A stretch of DNA of 64,000 nucleotides. It comes from Hymenobacter lapidiphilus (lineage in GTDB: Bacteria; Bacteroidota; Bacteroidia; Cytophagales; Hymenobacteraceae). Each line of letters opens with the position of its first letter. Positions within the stretch are counted from its first letter, which is position 1. The notes under the pieces are model-generated. The model searched no databases. It saw only the letters and a list, made by a program, of their open reading frames with translations, and was not told the DNA's origin. This document shows positions 52,912-61,829 of the stretch, piece by piece. The stretch lies in assembly GCF_003417065.2 (NCBI RefSeq), contig NZ_QVLT01000003.1:1-64000 (forward strand). Direction: 5' to 3'. A program made the position numbers and the translations under genes.

Positions 52912-55900
52912 TTATTCGCCCACAACCCACTCCACCACTTCCCGGATATCAAAATAATACAGCACGCAACGTACCTGCTCGTAGCCCAGCTGTCGGAATA
53001 GGGCGGCGTACTGCTGCAACGGCACCCGGTGGCGGTATTCGGCGGGCGGCAGCTTGAAATCGAGCAGCGTGACGCGGCGGCCCGAGCCGTCGGGGGTGGT
53101 TTCGAACACGATGCGGTCGGGCTTGTAGTCCTGCTTGCGAGTGCCGCCTACCAGAATTTCGCGCTCGGCCTCGGCCACCACCTCGGGGCTGAAATAGTGC
53201 GCCAGCCGCGGGTCGTCGGTTACCTCACGCAGCCGGGCCAGCAGCTCGGGGCGCTCCTGCAGGCTGATGATGCCCTCGGCCGCCAGTTGGGACGCCACGC
53301 GCTCCACGTCGGCGGCCTGCCGCACGCGGCGCAGGGCGTAGTGCAGGCGGCGGTTCCACTCGCGCTGCTCCTGCTGCTCATCAAAATCGAACACCGTATT
53401 GGCGTGCCTGCGCAGCCGCAGCCGCTGCTCCCAGGGCGTGCTGGTCAGGTTGGTCAGTAGGAGTTGGTTGTTGGCTGTCGGTTGTTCGTTGCTGGTTTTT
53501 GGTTTTTGGTTGCTGGCTCCGTCTAACGAAGAGCTATCAGCTAATTGCTCTGAGTTAACAGCTAAGGAGTACGCCATCTGCTCGTCGTCCCACTGGCCGG
53601 TGCTCACGAGGTAGCGGTGCAGTAGCTCGGCCACGGTGCCGGCGGGCTTGTCGGGGCCGGTTTCGCCGTCGTCGTTTTTGCCGCTGGCTTTGGCGGGTTT
53701 GGGCTTTTTGGTGATGACGTAGAGGCGGTGGCGGGGCCGGGTGAAGGCCACGTAAAGCATGTTCAGGCCTTCCAGAAACGTCTTTTCCAGCTCTTCGGTG
53801 TACTGGGCGGCCAGGGGCGTGAGCAGCAAATCCTGCTTCTGGCTGAGCACGGCCACGCCGGGCATTTCGGCCATTGGCCGGTCGGCTACGTTGGGCAGGC
53901 GGCCCCAGAGCAGCGTGCCCATAAACGGCCGCAGCGACCAATCGGCAAACGGCACAATGACTACGCCGTAGGCTAGGCCCTTGGCCTTGTGCACTGTCGT
54001 AATAGTAAGCGCGTCGCGGCCGGCGGGGGCATTGATGCTCAGGCTGCTCTTCTTCTGGTCCCAGTAGGCCAGGAAGTTGTTGAGGTTGTTGCCATAGCGC
54101 AGGCTGTATTCGAGCGTCAGGTCCAGAAACCGGAACAGGTACTCGCGCTCGGCGGCCCGGTCCAGCAGCCCGAACAGGCCCAGAAGCCGTTCCGTCAGCT
54201 CGTAGAGGCCCAGGTTGCCGGTTTCTTTCTCCTGGAGGTCGTAGCCCAGCGCGCGCAGCTCCTCAAAAAACGGCTCGGCCGACTTGTCGTTGGCCAGCTC
54301 GGCCCAACGCCGGGCCCGGTCGGGGGTGGGGGCGTGGCCGCGCACCACGCGGTCGACGAGCAGCAACGCTTCGGCGCGGGCCAGCGTGTCATCAGGCCGG
54401 TTGAGCACCCGGAACACTGCCACCAGCAGGTTTACCACCTCGGCAAACTCCAACGACAGCGAATCGGCCGAAATAATGTCGTAACCCCGCTCTTTCAGGA
54501 ATTTGGCGGTGTGGCGGCTGTTGCCGCGGGTGCGGCAGAGCACGGCAATATCCTGGAGCCGGTAGCCGTCGGCCAGCGCCTGCTGCACCAACTGCAGCGT
54601 GAGGTAGAGCGTGCTTTCGGCGTAGTCGAGCGTCTGGCCGGGCAGGTAGCCGGGCAAGGCGTCGGGCGTGAAGGTGCCGTGGGCCGCGTCGTAGCGGGTG
54701 GCGGGCGCGTCGTCGTCGGTAAACAGCAGCTCTACGTGGGCCGCCGCGGCCTCCGCGCCAGGCGGACTCTGCTGCGTGAAGTCGGCATCAAACAACGCTT
54801 GCACCAGCGGCAGCGCGCCGTGGGTGGCGCTTACGTGGCTGAAAAAGGCGTTGTTGAACTCGATGATGTTCCGGCCCGAGCGGTAGTTGATGTTCAGGTT
54901 GCGCGCCTCCAAGGCCTGGTCAACGGTCTGGTAGCGGTCGGCCAGGCGCTGGCGGGTTTCGGGGTCGGGCACCCGGTCGTAGAGGTGGTGAGTTTCCTTT
55001 TTATAAAGGCGCAGAATCTGCTCCATCTCGCCGCCCCGCCAGCGGTAAATGGCCTGTTTGGCGTCGCCCACGGCCAAATTCAGGTGGCCGCTACCCAGGG
55101 CGTTTTCCACCAGCGGCAGCAGGTTGTTCCACTGCAGCACCGAGGTATCCTGAAACTCATCAATCAGTAAATGCTGGTACCGGTCGCCCAGCCGCTCGTA
55201 TAGGAACGGCACCGGCTCGTGCAGTACAATCTGGGCAATGCGGCGGTTGAATTCGGCAATCAGGACCACGCCCCGGTCGCGGCTGAGCTGCTCCACAGCC
55301 TTGCTCAGCTCACTCAGCAAGCTCACCTGAAACACGTAGGGCAGCATGCCGGCGGCCAGCAGGTAGCTGGGCAGCAGCCGCGCCCGCAGATCCTGCAGCT
55401 GCCCGAAGGTTTCGGCCAGCAACGGCGCCACGGCCGCCACATCGTCCTCGCGGCCTTGCTTTTTGGCGGCGGCGCTGCCCCATTTGTCGGTTTCTATGGT
55501 TTTGAGGGCGGTGGCCGTCGGGAAGCTGGCATCTTTGGCGGGGGCCTCCAGCCAGCGGCGCCAGTTCTGGAAATGGCCATAGATGCCGTTGGCTCCGCTG
55601 GCCAGGTGCTCGGGCTCCAGCCCGGCCGTTGCCAGCACGTCGAGGGCCACGGCGGCGGTTTGCTGCACCAAGTCCTCAATTTCGCGCTGCCGGGCCCGCA
55701 GGCCCTCGTGCAGCCGTCGGTAGTCGGCCAGGCTCAGGGCCTGCAGCTGCTGCATAGCCTCGTGCACCGGCTCGCTCAGCAGAAACTGCCCGAACTCGAC
55801 CAACTCCTCGGGCAGGTTGTTCCAACTCTTGCCTTCCTCGGCTTTGTTGAGCGCGAAATCGGAAATCGTGCGCGAAAGCAGGTCCGCGTTGGGGTCGCGG

Positions 55901-56406
55901 TTCACCCGGTCGAGTACCAACGCCACCGCGCCTTGCAGCACCAGGGCGCTGTCCAGCTCCACCTCAAACGTGGCCGGTAGTCCCAGTTCGCGGGTAAAAG
56001 CCGTTACAATGCGCTGCACGAACGAGTCGATGGTACTCACCGCGAAGTCGGCGTAGTGGTAGAGCGCCAGCCGGAACGTGGCCGCCGCCCGTTCGCGCAG
56101 CACCCGCTCGCGCTCTTCGGCCGTTTCCAGGTGGGCCAGCGGCCCCTCGGCGGCCAGTTCTTGGGCAATATCGGCCAGCAGCGGGTCGTGCTGGCCCCCG
56201 GGCAGCCGCGCGAACCGCCGCAGCGCCCCCAGAATCCGCTGCTTCATTTCGCCCGCCGCGTCGTTGGTGAACGTGATGGCCAGAATCCGCTTGAAGTAGC
56301 CCGCATCCTCCGAGCCCAGCGCCAGCTTCAGGTATTCTTTGGTGAGCTGGTAGGTTTTGCCGGAGCCAGCCGAGGAGGAGTAGATGCGGAAGGTGGGCTG
56401 GGACAT
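52912..56406 (-). CDS. AddA/RecB-like UvrD helicase-nuclease subunit
   Basis: This 1164-residue protein begins with Walker A YSSSAGSGKTYQLTKEY (residue 9 on). Helicase motifs include LLIDEFQDTSVLQW, AVGDAKQAIYRWRGG, INYRSGRNIIEFN and TTVHKAKGLAYGVVIVPF. The C-terminus has a PD-(D/E)XK nuclease region with VTLLDFKLPPAEYRHRVPLQ. With the AddB-like protein it should process double-strand ends for recombination. A Q/N/S-rich insert lies near residues 945-984. A decayed copy of this gene's 5' end lies at 57475-57711. Confidence 0.92.
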   Translation of the reverse strand: MSQPTFRIYSSSAGSGKTYQLTKEYLKLALGSEDAGYFKRILAITFTNDAAGEMKQRILGALRRFARLPGGQHDPLLADIAQELAAEGPLAHLETAEERERVLRERAAATFRLALYHYADFAVSTIDSFVQRIVTAFTRELGLPATFEVELDSALVLQGAVALVLDRVNRDPNADLLSRTISDFALNKAEEGKSWNNLPEELVEFGQFLLSEPVHEAMQQLQALSLADYRRLHEGLRARQREIEDLVQQTAAVALDVLATAGLEPEHLASGANGIYGHFQNWRRWLEAPAKDASFPTATALKTIETDKWGSAAAKKQGREDDVAAVAPLLAETFGQLQDLRARLLPSYLLAAGMLPYVFQVSLLSELSKAVEQLSRDRGVVLIAEFNRRIAQIVLHEPVPFLYERLGDRYQHLLIDEFQDTSVLQWNNLLPLVENALGSGHLNLAVGDAKQAIYRWRGGEMEQILRLYKKETHHLYDRVPDPETRQRLADRYQTVDQALEARNLNINYRSGRNIIEFNNAFFSHVSATHGALPLVQALFDADFTQQSPPGAEAAAAHVELLFTDDDAPATRYDAAHGTFTPDALPGYLPGQTLDYAESTLYLTLQLVQQALADGYRLQDIAVLCRTRGNSRHTAKFLKERGYDIISADSLSLEFAEVVNLLVAVFRVLNRPDDTLARAEALLLVDRVVRGHAPTPDRARRWAELANDKSAEPFFEELRALGYDLQEKETGNLGLYELTERLLGLFGLLDRAAEREYLFRFLDLTLEYSLRYGNNLNNFLAYWDQKKSSLSINAPAGRDALTITTVHKAKGLAYGVVIVPFADWSLRPFMGTLLWGRLPNVADRPMAEMPGVAVLSQKQDLLLTPLAAQYTEELEKTFLEGLNMLYVAFTRPRHRLYVITKKPKPAKASGKNDDGETGPDKPAGTVAELLHRYLVSTGQWDDEQMAYSLAVNSEQLADSSSLDGASNQKPKTSNEQPTANNQLLLTNLTSTPWEQRLRLRRHANTVFDFDEQQEQREWNRRLHYALRRVRQAADVERVASQLAAEGIISLQERPELLARLREVTDDPRLAHYFSPEVVAEAEREILVGGTRKQDYKPDRIVFETTPDGSGRRVTLLDFKLPPAEYRHRVPLQQYAALFRQLGYEQVRCVLYYFDIREVVEWVVGE
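53455..53572. repeat. Repeat-derived low-complexity insert in the AddA-like gene
   Basis: On the minus strand this stretch encodes NSEQLADSSSLDGASNQKP and then TSNEQPTANNQLLLTNLTS. The DNA is a run of short variants such as AACAGCTA, AGCTATCAGCTA and TTGGTTGTTGG, unlike the GC-rich flanks. Similar AGCTGTTAGCT-type sequence occurs between genes at 19583-19615 and 40335-40370. Confidence 0.7.
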
Positions 56407-56604
56407 AGGGGAGGGTAGAATAGCCAGACAAAGGTCGAATTAATCCCTCTACCAGCATACTACATGAGTACCCCGATTGGGGCCGTCTGGCTGAGCGGAA
56501 CCGGGCTGCCGGCCGACTCCAACCCGAACAAACCAGCCAACCGAGCGTTCTTGGAACCACGCCGCGCAGTTGCGGCGGCTATTTCACTTGCTAACAACCC
56601 AGCC

Positions 56605-57327
56605 ATGAATATTGGAATTATCGGTGCCGGCCACATCGGCAGCGCCCTTGCCGTGCGACTCGTCAGCCTCGGTCACTCAGTTCTTATTGCCAACTCCCGC
56701 GGCCCCGAAACGCTGACGGATGTAGCCCAAAAAACCGGCGCCACGCCCGCCACGGCCCGCGAAGCCGCCCGCCACGGCGACATCATCGTGGTAACCATTC
56801 CGCTCAAAAACATACCCGACCTGCCCAAAAACCTGTTCGAGGGCGTAAGCGCCGATGTTCCCATCATCGACACCAGCAACTACTACCCGATGCTGCGCGA
56901 CGGCCAGATTCCGGAGCTGCAAAGCGGCTCATTGACCGAAAGCGAGTGGGTGCAGCAGCACCTGGGCCGGCCGGTGGTAAAGGTGTTCAACAACATCTAC
57001 GCCGACCACCTCGAAAACAAAGGCCAGCCCGCCGGTACGCCCGGCCGCATTGCCCTGCCCGTAGCCAGCGACGATGCCGCCGCCAAAAAGCAGGTTATGA
57101 AGCTGGTCGATGAACTGGGCTTCGACGCCGTGGACGACGGCACGCTGTACGAGTCGTGGCGGCAGCAGCCCGGCACGCCCTCCTACGGCGCCGATATGCC
57201 CGCCGAAAAGCTGCGCGAGCACCTCGCCAGCCTGGGCACCGAGCGCACGGAAGCCCAGCGCGCCAAATTCGCTGCCAACCACGCCGCCCAGGAGCAGGAA
57301 ATGAAAAATCAGGGCGCCCAGCTGTAG
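56605..57327 (+). CDS. NAD(P)-binding oxidoreductase, F420-dependent NADP reductase-like
   Basis: The ATG at 56605 gives 240 residues; the open frame to 56464 upstream is not native. The Rossmann start NIGIIGAGHIGSALAVRLV, the NSRGPETL phosphate-binding turn and the DIIVVTIPLKNIPDLP strand match NADPH-dependent F420 reductase-like proteins. In organisms without F420 these probably act on other substrates. It lies between the AddA-like gene and that gene's broken copy, which suggests it came in with the rearrangement. Confidence 0.85.
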   Translation: MNIGIIGAGHIGSALAVRLVSLGHSVLIANSRGPETLTDVAQKTGATPATAREAARHGDIIVVTIPLKNIPDLPKNLFEGVSADVPIIDTSNYYPMLRDGQIPELQSGSLTESEWVQQHLGRPVVKVFNNIYADHLENKGQPAGTPGRIALPVASDDAAAKKQVMKLVDELGFDAVDDGTLYESWRQQPGTPSYGADMPAEKLREHLASLGTERTEAQRAKFAANHAAQEQEMKNQGAQL

Positions 57328-57336
57328 CCCCAGGTT

Positions 57337-57404
57337 CTCCCCCTTATATGGGAACGGTCCGACTACGCGCAGGCGTAGTCGGACCGTTCCCATATAAGGG
57401 GGAG
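57337..57404. repeat. Perfect 32-base hairpin, loop GCAG
   Basis: The arm 57337-57368 and its exact reverse complement 57373-57404 contain ACGGTCCGACTACGC and are separated by only four bases. It begins ten bases after the stop codon of the preceding gene. It may act as a terminator-like or 3'-protecting hairpin. Confidence 0.92.
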
Positions 57405-57474
57405 GATAGCATTGACTCTTTACCAATCTGCTTCACAGTTGCCGGCTACGGCTAGGGTAATAATGTCGGTCAAT

Positions 57475-57711
57475 GGCGAGTAGTGCTGGCCCTGGGGGCA
57501 GGCGCCCAAACCGCCGCAGTGCCTCCAGAATCCGCTTTTTCATCTCGCCCGCCGCGTCGTTGGTGAACGTAATGGCCAGAATCCGCTTGAAATAGCCCGC
57601 GTCCTCCGAACCCAGCGCCAGCTTCAGGTATTACTTAGTGAGCTGGTAGGTTTTGCCCGAGCCAGCTGAGGAGGAGGAGATGCGGAAGGTGGGTTTATCG
57701 GGGTGGGGCAT
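57475..57711 (-). pseudogene. Remnant of a second AddA-like gene (5' end only)
   Basis: From ATG 57711 the minus strand encodes PHPDKPTFRISSSSAGSGKT then YQLTK and a TAA stop, where the intact gene has a Glu codon. Homology to 56190-56406 continues beyond the stop at high DNA identity (AACGTAATGGCCAGAATCC against AACGTGATGGCCAGAATCC on the plus strand) and fades near 57475. It is a truncated, stopped copy left by duplication or recombination. Confidence 0.88.
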
Positions 57712-57718
57712 AGGGTGT

Positions 57719-58336
57719 TTATTTGTCGTCGTGGGCCGTTAGACGCTTCTTATTGAGGTTCTCTCGTCGCTCTGAGCGGATTTCTTGTTTTTCAGTTTGC
57801 TGCTTTTCTCTTTGTTGCTCTTCTCTTTCAAATTCTCTATCAAACCGCTTCCAATATTCCTTATTTAGTCCCTCCCACAATATTTTCCGCTCACTTACCA
57901 GAGTGTCTTGAGTGTACTGATAGCTTCCTTTATAATCTAGGAGCATACCGTCGACCACTTTATCAGTTCCTCCGGCGCATGCACACCGCCATGCGTATTC
58001 TGCCGTGTCAGATTGATGCTCAACTAACAGTGGAAGTAAGTCCACTTCCGGTTTTTCTGACAAAGCCCTGAAGGAATAGACTCGCACTGCGGGTGAACGA
58101 TGCTTGAGTAGAGCAGTCAATTCGGCAGATGTACATCGATTTCGCAGCGAATCAAATCGAAGATATTGCTTGGGAGTATAAGCAGACTTGCTCACCAATA
58201 TGCATTTAACAAGGCCCACATAGGCTATCTGCTTCGTTACTCTTTTGACGAAAGTCTTGTGGCTGGCTGTCGTTTGAGCTTGGGGCGAGTAGAACGGTAG
58301 CAATACGGTAATGAAGATAATAAAGCGAGTGAGCAT
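57719..58336 (-). CDS. Secreted protein of unknown function, AT-richer than its surroundings
   Basis: This 205-residue protein has a signal peptide (FIIFITVLLPFYSPQAQ), a middle part with a HEAT-like helix pair (LKHRSPAVRVYSFRALSEKP) and a C-terminal highly charged helix (REFEREEQQREKQQTEKQE). I recognise no family. Base composition is visibly lower in GC than all neighbours, and the gene lies directly beside the AddA remnant. Both suggest horizontal arrival. The coding call rests on length, signal peptide and clean codon structure. Confidence 0.7.
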   Translation of the reverse strand: MLTRFIIFITVLLPFYSPQAQTTASHKTFVKRVTKQIAYVGLVKCILVSKSAYTPKQYLRFDSLRNRCTSAELTALLKHRSPAVRVYSFRALSEKPEVDLLPLLVEHQSDTAEYAWRCACAGGTDKVVDGMLLDYKGSYQYTQDTLVSERKILWEGLNKEYWKRFDREFEREEQQREKQQTEKQEIRSERRENLNKKRLTAHDDK

Positions 58337-58383
58337 AGTGCAAGATAGTCAGACACAGACGGAAATATAACGAACAGCCACCT

Positions 58384-58806
58384 CTAAACCGGCCCCCACA
58401 AATAGTCCCGCATGCCGGACTCAATCCGCATCGGCCGCTTGCTAATGGGGTCCAGTAGTACCCATTGCGTCTCGGCTTCGCAGAGCAGCTTGCCATCGGT
58501 GGCTCGCTCGATGCGGACGAACCGCTGGCACTGGGCGCCGCGTACTTCGCCAATCCAGGTGGTGCAGCGCAGCTCGTCGCCTAGCAGGGCCGGATGGCGG
58601 TACTGGATGCGGTGCTCGCGCACCACCCATATATAGGCGTGCCCGGGCGTGCCGGCGGGGTAGGCGGCGTGCCAGTGGGCAGTAGCCGTGTCCTGCACCC
58701 AGCGCACGTACTGCACATTGTTGGCGTGGTCGAGGTCGTCGATGTCGGCGGGCTGCACCGTTAGGGTGTGGGCGAAGCGAAAGGCGGGGGCAGTAGGCGT
58801 ATCCAT
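58384..58806 (-). CDS. Acyl-CoA thioesterase (4-hydroxybenzoyl-CoA thioesterase fold)
   Basis: The ATG at 58806 gives 140 residues of a single hot-dog domain. The catalytic region DIDDLDHANNVQYVRWVQD holds the Asp typical of the 4HBT/YbgC group, and the second strand pair reads HRIQYRHPALLGDELRCTTW. It hydrolyses acyl-CoA or acyl-ACP thioesters; the chain specificity is not readable. No operon partner is seen. Confidence 0.9.
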   Translation of the reverse strand: MDTPTAPAFRFAHTLTVQPADIDDLDHANNVQYVRWVQDTATAHWHAAYPAGTPGHAYIWVVREHRIQYRHPALLGDELRCTTWIGEVRGAQCQRFVRIERATDGKLLCEAETQWVLLDPISKRPMRIESGMRDYLWGPV

Positions 58807-58914
58807 TGTTTCCAAAGGTACAGCCGCCGGGCAGTTAGCCTCAGAAGGCGGGCTAGGCACACTAAAAATTCGGGCTTGTCGTTGCGCCAGGCTTCCAGTT
58901 CTAAAATATACCTG

Positions 58915-58922
58915 TATATTTG
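58915..58922 (+). promoter_or_regulatory. -7 element (TATATTTG) for the cold-shock gene
   Basis: An exact TAnnTTTG match, implying a leader of about 115 bases before the ATG at 59045. Long leaders are typical of cold-shock mRNAs. Confidence 0.55.
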
Positions 58923-59044
58923 ATCCAAGTTAAGAAAAAGCGGCTTCGTTGCCCGGTTGAGTTCCTCCTAAAAAGATAGCCTAATCAAGTTCAGGCTGCT
59001 TTTCTTGCTACAAAATATCCATCATCATCAAGAGTAGAGTACCC

Positions 59045-59236
59045 ATGCAGACAGGAACTGTAAAATTCTTCAACGAGACCAAAGGTTTTGGTTTCATCAA
59101 AGTGGACGAGACCGGCGAAGACGTTTTCGTACACGTGACCGAGTGCATCGACGAAATCCGCGACCAGGACAAAGTTGAATTCGAAATCGCCCAGGGCCGC
59201 AAAGGCCCGAACGCCGTTAAAGTAAAGCTCGCCTAA
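59045..59236 (+). CDS. Cold-shock protein (CspA family)
   Basis: This 63-residue cold-shock domain has RNP1 KGFGFIKV and RNP2 DVFVHV. It binds single-stranded RNA or DNA and melts mRNA structure. A promoter element at 58915 and a ~115-base untranslated leader suggest post-transcriptional temperature control. A strong terminator follows 27 bases after the stop. Confidence 0.97.
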   Translation: MQTGTVKFFNETKGFGFIKVDETGEDVFVHVTECIDEIRDQDKVEFEIAQGRKGPNAVKVKLA

Positions 59237-59262
59237 GCGAACTTTCTTTTCGGATAGCATCG

Positions 59263-59295
59263 AAAGCAGGCTCCCCCGGGGAGCCTGCTTTTTTC
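59263..59295 (+). terminator. Terminator of the cold-shock gene
   Basis: AAAGCAGGCTCC (59263-59274) pairs with GGAGCCTGCTTT (59280-59291), followed by TTTT. Confidence 0.92.
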
Positions 59296-59362
59296 GTTAG
59301 CGGTTGGTAGAGCAGCCTTGAACGAGTGTCACGCTGCGCCTGTGGCGTATCGAGCCAGTGTC

Positions 59363-59457
59363 GGAGCGTAGGCAAAGCATCTCTACCGCTGCGTTGCAGT
59401 AGATAACCAAGCGAGTGTATTAGCGTTGCAGTAGAGATACTTCGGCTACGGCTTACG
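59363..59457. repeat. Degraded family A element
   Basis: AAGCATCTCTAC (59375-59386) faces GTAGAGATACTT (59431-59442), as in the family A repeat at 4631, but the arms are interrupted. GCGTTGCAGTAGA occurs twice inside. Confidence 0.65.
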
Positions 59458-59521
59458 CCTTTACTCAGCAGAGCTATTCTTGAAAACCTGTAATTCATTC
59501 GCTTTTTCCGGTAAAAAACCA

Positions 59522-59529
59522 TACCTTTG
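59522..59529 (+). promoter_or_regulatory. -7 element (TACCTTTG) for the DEAD-box gene
   Basis: An exact TAnnTTTG match, giving a leader of about 175 bases before ATG 59712. Confidence 0.55.
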
Positions 59530-59711
59530 CACCCGCATTTGAGAACGGCCACGTTCCGCGCAGCTTAGAGCTGCCTATAGAAACTTGTTGGGCCGGCTTT
59601 GTCTTCCGTCCGTTATTCCGTCACTCGTCGTCGTTGTGGAGAGAGTGGGAGAAGAGCGTCGCTGAATCCGCTGTTTTCAGAGCTTATCTCTCTCACTCCA
59701 TTAACACTGAC

Positions 59712-61636
59712 ATGGACCAGGAAACACCAAAAACCAAGTTCAGCGAGCTGACCCTCTCTGAAGAAATGCAACGCGCCATTGCTGAAGTAGGCTACGAAGA
59801 AGCCTCGCCTATTCAGGCCGCTGGTATTCCCGTGCTGCTCGCCGGCCGCGACGTAATCGGCCAGGCCCAGACGGGCACCGGCAAAACGGCCGCCTTCGCC
59901 ATCCCTGCTATCGAACTGGTCGACACCGATTCGCGCGAAGTGCAGTGCCTCGTGCTCTGCCCCACCCGCGAACTGGCGGTGCAGGTTTCGGGCGAAATTC
60001 AGAAGCTCGGCAAGTACAAGCGTAATCTTGCGGTAGTGCCGATTTACGGTGGCTCGTCGTACGACCGCCAGTTCCGCGCCCTCGAGCGCGGTGTGCAGAT
60101 CGTAATCGGCACGCCCGGTCGCGTAATGGACCACATCGAGCGCGGCACGCTGAAGCTGGAAAACTGCAAAATGATCATCCTCGATGAGGCCGACGAAATG
60201 CTCGACATGGGCTTCCGCGACGATATCGAGACGGTGCTCAAGAAAATGCCTGAAGAGCGCCAGACGGTCTTTTTCTCCGCCACGATGAGCAAGCCCATCC
60301 TGGAGATGACCAAGCGCTACCAGAAGGACCCACAAATTGTGAAGGTGAATCATCAGGAGATGACCGTCACCAACATCGAGCAGAGCTACTTCGAGGTGCG
60401 TGGTCCTCAGAAAAAGGACGTGCTGACCCGTCTCATTGATATGTACAATATCAAGTCGGGCATCGTGTTCGCCAACACCAAGCGCATGGTCGACGACATC
60501 GTGGGCGACCTGCAGGCCAAAGGCTACTTCGCCGAGGGTCTGCACGGCGACATGGGCCAGCAGCAGCGCCAGAACACGCTCGACAAGTTCCGCAAGGGCA
60601 CGCTCGAAATTCTGGTAGCCACCGACGTAGCCGCCCGCGGCATCGACGTGGAGAATGTGGAAGTAGTAGTAAACTACGACCTGCCCGCCGACGAGGAGTA
60701 CTATGTGCACCGTATCGGCCGCACCGGCCGGGCCGGCAAGCAGGGCAAGGCCTTCACCTTCGTGAGCGGCCGCGACATCTACAAGCTGCGCGACATCATG
60801 CGCTTCACCAAGGCCACCATCAAGCAGGAGCGCGTGCCTTCGTTTGAGGACGTGTCGGAGGTGAAAACCACGCTTATGCTCGCTTCGATTAAAGACGTAA
60901 TTGAAAAGGGCAACCTCGACAAGTACGTGAGCCGCGTACAGCGCCTCATCGACCAGAGCATCGACGAAAGCATCACTTCCCTCGACATCGCAGCTGCATT
61001 GCTGAAGATGACGATGAAGGAGGACAAGCGGGCCCAGGAAAGCCTCGACGCCAGCCGCACCCAGGGTGCTGCCCGCGCCGGCTTCACCCGCCTGTTCGTA
61101 ACGATGGGCAAGAAGGATCGTCTGCATCCCCGCGACATCGTAGACCTGATTGCCGAAAACACCAGCCTCACGGCCAGCAAAGTGGGCGACATCGCCCTCT
61201 ACGACAAGTTCAGCTTCGTGGAAGTACCGAACGAGTTTGTGGAGGAAATTGTGGCCCAGCTTGGCCGCAGCTCCATCCAGGGCCGTCCGGTAGCCTTCAA
61301 CATTGCTACGCCCGTTCAGGAAGGTGATGCCCAGCAGGAAGGCGGCAACCGCGGTGGCGGCGACCGTCCGCGCGGGGTCCCGGTGGTTTCGGTGGTGGTG
61401 AGCGTCGCGAAGGCGGCGGCTCGTACGGCGGTGGCAACCGCGGCGGCGGCTCCTACGGCGGCGACCGTCGCGAAGGCGGCAGCAGCTACGGCGGCGGTAA
61501 AAGTGGCGGCTCGTACAGTGGCGGCGGTAGCCGCTACGGCAGCAACCGTGAAGGTGGCAGCGGTGGTTCATATGGCGGCAACCGCGGCGGCAGCAGCTTC
61601 GGCGGCGGCTACAAAGGCAAGCGCCGCGACGAATAA
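59712..61636 (+). CDS. DEAD-box RNA helicase (DeaD/CsdA-like), one frameshift near 61375
   Basis: The ATG at 59712 starts a DEAD-box core: Q motif, AQTGTGKTAAFA, PTRELAVQ, TPGRVMDH, DEADEMLDMGF, SATM, VATDVAARGIDV and HRIGRTGRAGK, then a DbpA-like RNA-binding domain (about 470-550). After GGDRPRG the frame turns Ala/Val-rich and runs on to 61658, but the next frame gives GGERREGGGSYGGGNRGGG and a Gly/Arg/Ser/Tyr tail ending KGKRRDE at 61636. One extra G in the CGCGGGGTCCC run restores a 641-residue protein with an RGG-type tail. It probably remodels ribosome precursors and mRNAs in the cold. Confidence 0.92.
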
Positions 61637-61678
61637 ATTATTGATCTACGCTGATTAATCAGCGTAGATTAGCTAAAT

Positions 61679-61724
61679 AAAGCAAAGAGCCCCTGTCTTA
61701 CTGAGATAGGGGCTCTTTGCTTTT
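61679..61724 (+). terminator. Terminator of the DEAD-box gene
   Basis: AAAGCAAAGAGCCCCTGTCT pairs with AGATAGGGGCTCTTTGCTTT with one mismatch, then Ts. Confidence 0.92.
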
Positions 61725-61761
61725 AAGCTTTGTAAAGAATTGCTTGCCTACTCCAAAAACA

Positions 61762-61797
61762 AAAAGAGGACGCTTCCGGAGAAGCGTCCTCTTTTGC
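61762..61797 (-). terminator. Terminator of the DUF2383 gene
   Basis: AAAAGAGGACGCTTC (61762-61776) pairs exactly with GAAGCGTCCTCTTTT (61781-61795). The minus strand continues in Ts. Confidence 0.9.
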
Positions 61798-61829
61798 TTG
61801 GAACTGATAGCAGAACGCTAATCAGTAGT

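Noticed and set aside
59613..61571. A 652-codon open frame antisense to the DEAD-box gene
   Set aside because: It is a shadow of high-GC codon bias; its translation is low-complexity His/Val/Leu-rich and unlike any protein, while the plus strand has all DEAD-box motifs.
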